A model generated the notes under the pieces. It searched no databases. It had not been told where the DNA came from and saw nothing but the letters and a program-made list of their open reading frames with translations. Position numbers and translations under genes: made by a program. Shown one piece after another: positions 6,344 to 11,974 of a DNA stretch of 11,974 nt. Where the stretch lies: the NCBI GenBank assembly GCA_019747165.1, contig JAIERC010000466.1, positions 1-11,974 of the forward strand. The letters run 5' to 3'. The stretch comes from Sphingomonas sp. Lineage in GTDB: Bacteria > Pseudomonadota > Alphaproteobacteria > Sphingomonadales > Sphingomonadaceae. The first letter of the stretch is position 1. Each line of letters opens with the position of its first letter.

Positions 6344-7417
6344 TTACTTGGTTGGTAGATTGAAGCCGATTGAAGGAAGAAACGCGTCGACTTCGGCGAA
6401 TACAGCGGTCGGCTGCTCGATCCAAACGAAATGCCCAGCCTGGGGGATCAACACGAGCTTGGAGTTCAACAGGTTGCGATGCAAAACAAGTGTTTCCTGC
6501 CACGGCACTTGCCCATCCTCGGCTCCCGCTACGATCAGCACGGGGACTTTGATGTCTCGCAATCGAGGCTCGAGATCAGCACCTTTCTGTTGAAAGCCCT
6601 TCATGGCGGCCGTCGAAAACCGAACCTGATCAAAGGCCGCCTGCGCGTTGGCCACCTTGGCGGGGTCAGCCATGAAGACAGGCATCGCCGCGACCATCTG
6701 CGCTTTATAGGCTTCGTCGGAAGCTGGCGGCGTATCGGACCCGAGTGCCTGCATCGCCGCTTCCAGCCCCGGTTTGCCGCGTCGCGCGGCGATTTGTTCA
6801 CCAACCGCTGCACGATACGCCGCTGCTCTACTCTTGTCCGAATAGGTCCAGGACGGCGCCGTCGCAAACAGAAGGAGACCGCGCACATGGTCAGAATACC
6901 GAAGTGTGTACTCGAGCACCTGCGATCCCCCCATCGAATGACCGATAAACCATGGACGCTCGACGCCAAGATGCGCGCGTAGCGCTTCCAAATCGCGCAC
7001 GAGATCGTCCATGGTGAAACTGCCCGAGGCGGGGCGCTCCGAACGCCCAGTCGCACGGGTATCAAGATAGACGATCGTGAAATTCTTCTCGAGCGGCTTC
7101 ATCGACAGGAACAAATAGTCGGCGCTCGGCCCCCAGCCCGGGGTGGGCAGTATCGCGATTGGGCCAGACCCCGACACTTTGTACCAGAGGGAGACGTCGC
7201 CGGAACGCACTCGATGCTCGCCGATCGAGCGCGGATTCTCCTCAGCCTGCGCCGATCCAGCCAGCAGGACCATCATGGCAATGATCGCCAGCGCCGTTCG
7301 AAGTCCGTCTACAAGCGCCTTGCTGGCCGCAATAGCATAAAAGGTGCTGTGATGGCGGAGCGGTCCGGCACCGTGCACCGACTCGCAGCGCGGCGACAGG
7401 ATGTTAGCGAAGAACAT
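6344..7417 (-). CDS. Exported alpha/beta hydrolase (AB hydrolase superfamily)
   Basis: A serine hydrolase with the full alpha/beta-hydrolase triad. The nucleophile elbow is G-H-S-M-G-G, the acid is the Asp of G-A-E-D-G-Q-V-P, and the histidine is in Q-A-G-H-F-V-W. The oxyanion-hole loop T-P-G-W-G-P and the L-D-T-R-A-T-G-R-S strand precede them. A hydrophobic run ending S-A-Q-A-E-E is a good signal peptide, so the enzyme acts in the periplasm or outside. Substrate is unknown; ester hydrolase or proline iminopeptidase-like activities are possible. The start is uncertain. The frame is open to a GTG at 7504, but that is nine bases from the divergent AraC start and leaves no promoter. The ATG at 7417 has a GGGA upstream and is used here, yet it still puts about 38 residues before the signal peptide's hydrophobic core. 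The true start may be nearer 7300. The AraC gene at 7514 is the likely regulator. Confidence 0.85.
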   Translation of the reverse strand: MFFANILSPRCESVHGAGPLRHHSTFYAIAASKALVDGLRTALAIIAMMVLLAGSAQAEENPRSIGEHRVRSGDVSLWYKVSGSGPIAILPTPGWGPSADYLFLSMKPLEKNFTIVYLDTRATGRSERPASGSFTMDDLVRDLEALRAHLGVERPWFIGHSMGGSQVLEYTLRYSDHVRGLLLFATAPSWTYSDKSRAAAYRAAVGEQIAARRGKPGLEAAMQALGSDTPPASDEAYKAQMVAAMPVFMADPAKVANAQAAFDQVRFSTAAMKGFQQKGADLEPRLRDIKVPVLIVAGAEDGQVPWQETLVLHRNLLNSKLVLIPQAGHFVWIEQPTAVFAEVDAFLPSIGFNLPTK

Positions 7418-7513
7418 GAAGCAGTCCCAACAAGTTGGTGGATCCGAGTGGCCAGTGTTGTGCAATCCGTGTTCTATGTCCTTCGGAATCGTGCGAAACG
7501 ACACCGGTAATCG

Positions 7514-8377
7514 ATGACCACACCACTTCCATCACCGATGACCTTCAGCCGCGTACCGCCAGAAGTGCGGCTCTGCCGGGCCGAATGGTCCTATTGTGCG
7601 ATGGAGCGATCAGTGTTGCCTGCGGTCATGCTCGACACGCCAGCTGCGGCGTTCCACCATCTCGCCCTTTCGCTCGACCTAATGCCGCGTCGCGTAAAGC
7701 TCAAAATGGACGGCCGGCACAGTTACGGTCGCAATGCGCCCGACACACTTATCGCCATTGCCGCGGGGGCTGGGGGGCAATCTTCTTGGGATGCGTCGTT
7801 TGATGCGGCATGCTTCTATTTCTCGGATGCCGGGTTGGCCGCGGTGACCGACGACGGGGGCAATGTCCCTCATATCATGCTGGGCGTCAGCGCGGAGTTT
7901 CGGGCACCTGACATCGTGCGGCTGTTACACGCTTTGCGACACGATGCCGAGGTCGGCCAACCGCACGGAAAGTTGATCGGTGACGCGATCTTTATCGCTA
8001 TAGCAGCCATGTTAGTCGACGGTCGACGCCGCGCCGCACTGCGCATCTCGAGCACGGGGACCGACTGGCGGGTCGGACGGGCGCTGGCATATATACATGC
8101 GCACCCGGCAGAATCGCTCTCGATCGATAGGATTGCGCATGCCGCGACGACAAGCCCATTTCATTTGCATGCATTGTTTCGTGCGGTGCTGGGTTTGTCG
8201 ATCTGGCGATATGTCCTGCGCGAGCGTGCCCGCTACGCATCCGTGCTCATGCTCGATCCCAACCTCACGCTTGCGATGATTGCGCAACTTTCGGGGTTTG
8301 ACAGCTACGCTGGCTTCATTGCTAGCATTCGCCGCGAGTATGGCATGACCCCTGCCGTATTACGAGCGGAGATGTAG
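7514..8377 (+). CDS. AraC-family transcriptional regulator, divergent from the hydrolase
   Basis: A 287-residue regulator. The C-terminal ~100 residues (about 185-287) form the AraC/XylS double helix-turn-helix. The first HTH covers S-I-D-R-I-A-H-A-A-T-T-S-P-F-H-L-H-A-L-F. The second contains I-A-Q-L-S-G-F-D-S-Y-A-G-F, followed by the Y-G-M-T-P-A-V-L-R signature. The N-terminal ~180 residues show no motif I can name and would be the sensing or dimerisation part. The ATG at 7514 lacks a good ribosome-binding site; an ATG at 7538 is an alternative but is no better supported. Divergence from the hydrolase gene suggests that it controls that gene and itself from shared intergenic DNA. The effector is unknown. 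Confidence 0.88.
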   Translation: MTTPLPSPMTFSRVPPEVRLCRAEWSYCAMERSVLPAVMLDTPAAAFHHLALSLDLMPRRVKLKMDGRHSYGRNAPDTLIAIAAGAGGQSSWDASFDAACFYFSDAGLAAVTDDGGNVPHIMLGVSAEFRAPDIVRLLHALRHDAEVGQPHGKLIGDAIFIAIAAMLVDGRRRAALRISSTGTDWRVGRALAYIHAHPAESLSIDRIAHAATTSPFHLHALFRAVLGLSIWRYVLRERARYASVLMLDPNLTLAMIAQLSGFDSYAGFIASIRREYGMTPAVLRAEM

Positions 8378-8519
8378 CGCACATTGGACTTGTCGTAGCA
8401 AATGCAACTGATTGTAACGAGTGTGGCTGCGTAGCGGTCCGATGCTCAAACCCAAGAAACCTGTCAGTAACTCCCAGTCACCAAGTAGCGGTATTCCCAA
8501 ATTCAACCGGCTCTATCGA

Positions 8520-8751
8520 GTTAACTTGTCCCTTATCCCAGCCCGGCGCCGGCGTGCATGCAACAGGCTCGACCAGATGATGTCCGCACATCTGCTCGAA
8601 GCGGCGGTTATATTCACGCTCGCGCCCGACGAAGATCGCATCGACCGCCGTCTTCATGTTGTCGTAGATGCCGCGCTGGCACGCACCGCCGAAGAACGCG
8701 AACGCCCGATCATGCGCGCCGAACACCATCTCCTGGTTTCCGCGCGGATAG
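8520..8751 (-). pseudogene. Internal fragment of an IS21-family IstA transposase
   Basis: About 77 codons of the integrase core of an IS21-family IstA protein survive: Y-P-R-G-N-Q-E-M-V-F, A-H-D-R-A-F-A-F-F-G-G, R-G-I-Y-D-N-M-K-T-A-V, Y-N-R-R-F, M-C-G-H-H-L-V-E-P-V-A-C-T-P-A-P-G-W-D-K-G-Q-V. Intact IstA is roughly 400-500 residues and continues with V-E-N-Q after this point; here the match stops at about 8520. Upstream it stops just before Y-P-R-G near 8751. There is no IstB gene and no terminal inverted repeat nearby, so this is a dead internal relic. The open frame itself runs 8478-8774, but its two ends are unrelated sequence. Confidence 0.85.
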
Positions 8752-8984
8752 CTGCTAATGTCACCAGACCACAAATAGACGTCTGTTTATTCTACTAATG
8801 GCTGAAGGGGTGGCAGTCGTTGCTCACTTGGCTGGGGGCTATCAGCCGGCGAGCGAGTGCGGTTGATCTGGACTCGCTTAGTGTCGAACCTGAACCGCCA
8901 TTGACCCAAAAATGGTAAGTGCAGCTTCATTCCACAAGGCGAGAAGCCCGAGCGGCTAAGCCTTTGCTTGCGGATGGGGACGAT
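8752..8984. other. Gap between the IstA relic and the S41 peptidase gene
   Basis: No gene recognised. It must contain the peptidase promoter, but no confident -35/-10 pair was found. A short inverted repeat, CCATT and AATGG around eight bases, lies near 8897-8914, and a 10-base motif at 8778-8787 recurs after the peptidase gene. Confidence 0.25.
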
Positions 8985-10052
8985 ATGACCAAGTTGCTTG
9001 CGTGCATTGCTGCTTTCGGCGGCCTGACGCTGTCTTCGACCGGGCCGGCGAAGGATGCGCCCTTCGATGCTCATCGAGAGGTAAGCGAGGCGATCCTCAG
9101 CATTCGCCGTGTCGCGATGAACCGGGACAGGCTCGACTGGTCCATGATCGAGGCGCGGGCACAAGAGCAGGCAAAGAACGCTCGGGACGAGGCCGATCTC
9201 TTGCCGGTCTATGGCTTTATCCTCGGACAGCTCGATGACCACAACCATTCAAGACTTCTACCGCCTCAGCCGGTGAGAGCCGCCTATGTCGCACGATACT
9301 GGACCAAGCCGATTCCGAAGGAAATCCCGCCGCGCGCGCTCCGCGCCGACGCAATCGAAGGGCGGCCCGTCGGCGGTACCGATCTGGCACTGCCAACCGG
9401 CAAGGTCGCACGGCTCGTCAACCTGCCCGGCATGAACGGCCCGGATGCCGATGGCGCATATGCCGGCGCGGTTTACACGAACCTCACCAAGGCCCCGGCG
9501 GCCTGTGGTTATATCGTCGACCTTCGCGAGGACACCGGGGGCAACATGTTTCCGATGGTGGCGGGCCTCTCACCACTCCTTGGCGATGGCTACAGGATGG
9601 TGGTGCCGACAGACACGGGGACCGCGCCGGTTGTCCTCGAGCACGGCACCGTTACTGGCTATGAGAAGGAAGGTGGCCCCGGTCAGGCCCTCGCGAAGGT
9701 ACCGACCTGGCAGGATCGTCCGCTGATGGCGCAAGCGCCGGTTGCAATCCTGACGTCGGCGGCAACTGCCAGTTCGGGCGAAGACGTTGCCGTCCAATTT
9801 CGCGGACGTCCCGACACCCGCAGCTTCGGCGCAACGACGGCAGGACAAGCAACCGCGAACATTCCCGTGGAGCACAGCGGCGGTGTGGTCTTCTTCGTGA
9901 CGAGCGGTCTGTTCGCGGATCGCAATGGCCACAGCTATCCGGACGGTTTGCGGCTAGACCAGCCGGTCAAAGCAAGTCCTGGCGCAGACGCTGTCATAGC
10001 CGCCGCTCGGCGTTGGCTCGCCGAACAACCGGTGTGCCGTCTGACACCCTGA
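8985..10052 (+). CDS. Exported S41-family peptidase (tail-specific protease type)
   Basis: A 355-residue secreted serine peptidase of family S41. The first ~22 residues are a signal peptide (M-T-K-L-L-A-C-I-A-A-F-G-G onward). The helical N-terminal part ends in L-D-D-H-N-H88-S-R-L-L, resembling the catalytic-His region of nisin-resistance-type S41 enzymes. The peptidase core contains Y-I-V-D-L-R-E-D-T-G-G-N-M-F-P-M near 176-191 and the nucleophile motif T-A-S-S264-G-E, followed by F-R-G-R-P-D-T-R-S-F-G-A-T-T-A-G. I see no PDZ-like domain and no lysine about 25 residues after the serine, so the Ser-Lys dyad of CtpA-like proteases appears absent. The Tricorn/NSR-like type is more likely. The start at 8985 is chosen for the GGGGA just upstream and the signal peptide; an in-frame ATG at 8919 lacks both. 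Physiological substrate is unknown. Confidence 0.87.
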   Translation: MTKLLACIAAFGGLTLSSTGPAKDAPFDAHREVSEAILSIRRVAMNRDRLDWSMIEARAQEQAKNARDEADLLPVYGFILGQLDDHNHSRLLPPQPVRAAYVARYWTKPIPKEIPPRALRADAIEGRPVGGTDLALPTGKVARLVNLPGMNGPDADGAYAGAVYTNLTKAPAACGYIVDLREDTGGNMFPMVAGLSPLLGDGYRMVVPTDTGTAPVVLEHGTVTGYEKEGGPGQALAKVPTWQDRPLMAQAPVAILTSAATASSGEDVAVQFRGRPDTRSFGATTAGQATANIPVEHSGGVVFFVTSGLFADRNGHSYPDGLRLDQPVKASPGADAVIAAARRWLAEQPVCRLTP

Positions 10053-10514
10053 ACAAACTTTGTCTGCGATCAGCAGGGCCGCACTGGCCCCCATCCACTA
10101 TCAAGGCGACCAAGAGCGGCAACTTGGCAGCCACGACGACCCAATGCCCGGTCGCTCACCGCGCGATGTGGGTTTCTCGAAAGCGGACGTCTGTTAATCT
10201 GGTGTAATTGGCCCTTACGCAAGCCCAGACAATCAGGCTGAACGGCGAGAAATCGGACTCACCCGCCATTTTCGAAATGATCACAGAAGGACAACTGAAG
10301 ATAGAAGCTGACTTTTGCGCATCTGCTCATGCGTCGAATGGCGAGCGTTGCATCGTGTCGGGCCACGACTGACGAAAATGATCAATATGAATATGCCTCA
10401 ATACTGCACGATGATGAGCAGTCCGCATTCTCGCGTTGTGGGGTTGGGCGCCCCCCAGGGTTCGCCGAAGTCAGCGGCTCTCCCGATATCACATGCGCGC
10501 TTCCGCTTGGTCGG
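10053..10514. other. Gene-free gap between the converging peptidase and receptor genes
   Basis: The peptidase and the TonB-dependent receptor converge on this 462-bp stretch. No open frame in it looks coding, and no rho-independent terminator with a U-tract was found on either strand. It holds a second copy of the 10-mer GACGTCTGTT at 10186-10195 and a CATTTTCGAAATG near-palindrome near 10268-10280. It may contain decayed DNA. Confidence 0.35.
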
Positions 10515-11974
10515 TCAGAAAGTTTTCTCGATCTGGAGCGCGAAGGCGCGGCTGTTGGTGCGATCGCGGAACTCGATGCTGTTGATCGGCACAATGCCGC
10601 GCAGACCGTTATAGCGGGTCAGCGCGCGATCAAGGCGGCGACCGAGCAACTGGTTGACTTCAACCCGCAGTTTGGTCGCGCGCCCGATGTTCCATTCGCC
10701 ATAGATCGAAAAATCCGGCCCCCGTTTGAACTCGCTGATTAACTGGCTGCGAAATATCCGGTCGGGCGGGGCATAGCTGAAGCTCCCGCCATAGGTGATG
10801 CGCGGGTTGACGATGTGTCGATAGTTGATTGTCGTATCAGCGAACTCGCCACCTTGCAGCGGCCGCGCCATGCCGTTGAACGGATCGCGCACTGAGGTTT
10901 TCCGCCAGGCGGAATCGATCGTCAGTTCCGCCCCGCGCAGCGCAAAGCCAAGCGGGACTGTGGCGAGCAAATCGACGCCAAAACTGCTGGCCGAGGGGAG
11001 ATTGCCAACGCCCTGGCCATCACCGACTGGCACGACATCGATCACATTGGTTAGCCGTTCGCCAACGAAAGTGACGCTGACACTGCCCCGAGCGCCCCAG
11101 CGGCGTTCGGCCGTCAAGCGCAGCCCATCGGTCTGCGACGGCTGAAGCCGGCTGTTGGTCTGGGTCGCCGAACCGTCAGCGACTTGTTGCGCGCCAACGA
11201 AATCACCGAAATCGAGCTGGCCAACTTTGCGCTCGGCCCGCAAGCTCAGGGTTGTCCGGCTCGACGGGTTCCATGTCACCACGACGCGAGGTTTGAAGAA
11301 CCGATAAGTATTGGCGGATTGGAGCGGTTCGGCCAGGGTAATGCGCGACGCCTCCACAGCGACAGTGCCTTCAATCGATACCTTCGCGATACCCGACCAG
11401 GTTGCCGACAGCGCTGCCGAGCCGCGGGTTTCCGCAACGCGCGTGCGGCCGGCATCGAGCGGCGTCGTGCCATTGTTGTCGATCTGCACGAACGCCGTGT
11501 TGGCAATCAGGGTCGTGCGCACCCCCTCGAGGGCCGCATCGACGGCAAGCTTTGGCCAGCGTGGCGCCCAGGTCGCGCGCAGGATGGTTTCCGACTGGTT
11601 GTCGTTCGATGTAAAGCGCGAACTCGCAATCACTCCGGATGGAAACTCGGCCCCGGCCAGCGATGTGCCGTTGCTGTTCGTCCAGGTCTGTAAGCCGATC
11701 AGCTTGGCTTCACCGCGGCCGATGGGACGTTTCAATTCCAGCGACAGCTCAGCACTGCGGCTCGGATAATCGTCCGATTCGATTTGCGTTCTTACCGGCA
11801 CAGCAGCGCCGGCCGGAAAAGCGTTGAAACGATAGTTGCGGCCAAAAGCGCCGGACCGCAGCGAGGTCGCGAGCGTTGTGCTGATCCCGGCAACCGGACC
11901 GGCGATGCTGAACGACCCGGCATAGTTGGTGTTGCGCCGACGATCGATGAGCGGGCCAGCTTCGATCACCGTTC
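10515..11974 (-). CDS. TonB-dependent outer-membrane receptor, C-terminal part (5' end outside window)
   Basis: The frame is open to the window end and supplies about 485 residues of beta-barrel. Alternating polar/hydrophobic strands with aromatic girdles recur throughout, for example S-L-E-L-K-R-P near residue 75 and T-L-S-L-R-A-E-R-K-V-G-Q-L-D-F-G-D-F near 240-260. The protein ends A-L-Q-I-E-K-T-F, with the C-terminal phenylalanine that marks outer-membrane proteins for BAM assembly. The plug domain, TonB box and signal peptide are not in view, so this is an inferred TonB receptor rather than a proven one. The GTG at 11969 is internal and is not the start. Sphingomonads carry many such receptors for plant polymers, siderophores or aromatics; the substrate cannot be told. 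It converges with the peptidase gene, so no shared regulation is implied. Confidence 0.82.
   Translation of the reverse strand, partial: TVIEAGPLIDRRRNTNYAGSFSIAGPVAGISTTLATSLRSGAFGRNYRFNAFPAGAAVPVRTQIESDDYPSRSAELSLELKRPIGRGEAKLIGLQTWTNSNGTSLAGAEFPSGVIASSRFTSNDNQSETILRATWAPRWPKLAVDAALEGVRTTLIANTAFVQIDNNGTTPLDAGRTRVAETRGSAALSATWSGIAKVSIEGTVAVEASRITLAEPLQSANTYRFFKPRVVVTWNPSSRTTLSLRAERKVGQLDFGDFVGAQQVADGSATQTNSRLQPSQTDGLRLTAERRWGARGSVSVTFVGERLTNVIDVVPVGDGQGVGNLPSASSFGVDLLATVPLGFALRGAELTIDSAWRKTSVRDPFNGMARPLQGGEFADTTINYRHIVNPRITYGGSFSYAPPDRIFRSQLISEFKRGPDFSIYGEWNIGRATKLRVEVNQLLGRRLDRALTRYNGLRGIVPINSIEFRDRTNSRAFALQIEKTF

Noticed and set aside
8787..9248. 153-codon minus-strand frame across the start of the S41 peptidase
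   Set aside because: Half of it is antisense to the peptidase gene and the rest shows no recognisable protein.
1..11974. CRISPR array, tRNA, rRNA, or phage defence system
   Set aside because: No regularly spaced repeats, cloverleaf sequences, rRNA blocks or known defence domains were seen on either strand.

Overview
The window looks like an accessory stretch of a GC-rich alphaproteobacterial chromosome, most likely a sphingomonad (Sphingomonas, Novosphingobium, Sphingopyxis or a relative). That assignment is inference. It rests on the TonB-dependent receptor type, the secreted S41 peptidase, the alpha/beta hydrolase paired with an AraC regulator, and the IS1182-like and IS21-like remnants. 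No rRNA, tRNA or CRISPR array was seen.

Layout. Positions 1-609 hold a divergent pair: the first codons of a LysR-type regulator on the minus strand, cut by the window edge, and a DUF1348/NTF2-like protein on the plus strand. Positions 610-1247 have no convincing gene but contain a strong GC-rich hairpin. Positions 1248-5195 are one minus-strand block. Read in transcription order it is an AraC regulator with a cupin-type N-terminus, two tandem cytochrome P460-family lipoproteins, a Tat-exported ferritin-like protein, a small monohaem cytochrome c, and a uracil-DNA glycosylase-family gene broken by an internal deletion. Positions 5387-about 6070 hold the 5' part of an IS1182-family transposase. 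Its reading frame runs into what looks like the last 26 codons of another AraC-type regulator. Positions 6344-8377 are a divergent pair: an exported alpha/beta hydrolase (minus) and an AraC-family regulator (plus). A central fragment of an IS21-family IstA transposase lies at about 8520-8751. An exported S41-family peptidase (plus) occupies 8985-10052. A TonB-dependent receptor (minus), whose 5' end is outside the window, fills 10515-11974.

How the genes may work together. The most coherent unit is the haem/ferritin block. P460 proteins of ammonia oxidisers oxidise hydroxylamine and handle nitrogen oxides, a monohaem cytochrome c could accept electrons, and the ferritin-like protein suggests metal or oxidative-stress handling. 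All four carry export or lipoprotein signals, so this would be a periplasmic redox module, plausibly controlled by the AraC protein upstream. The remaining genes are small local regulator-target pairs, separated by decayed mobile DNA that marks the region as rearranged.
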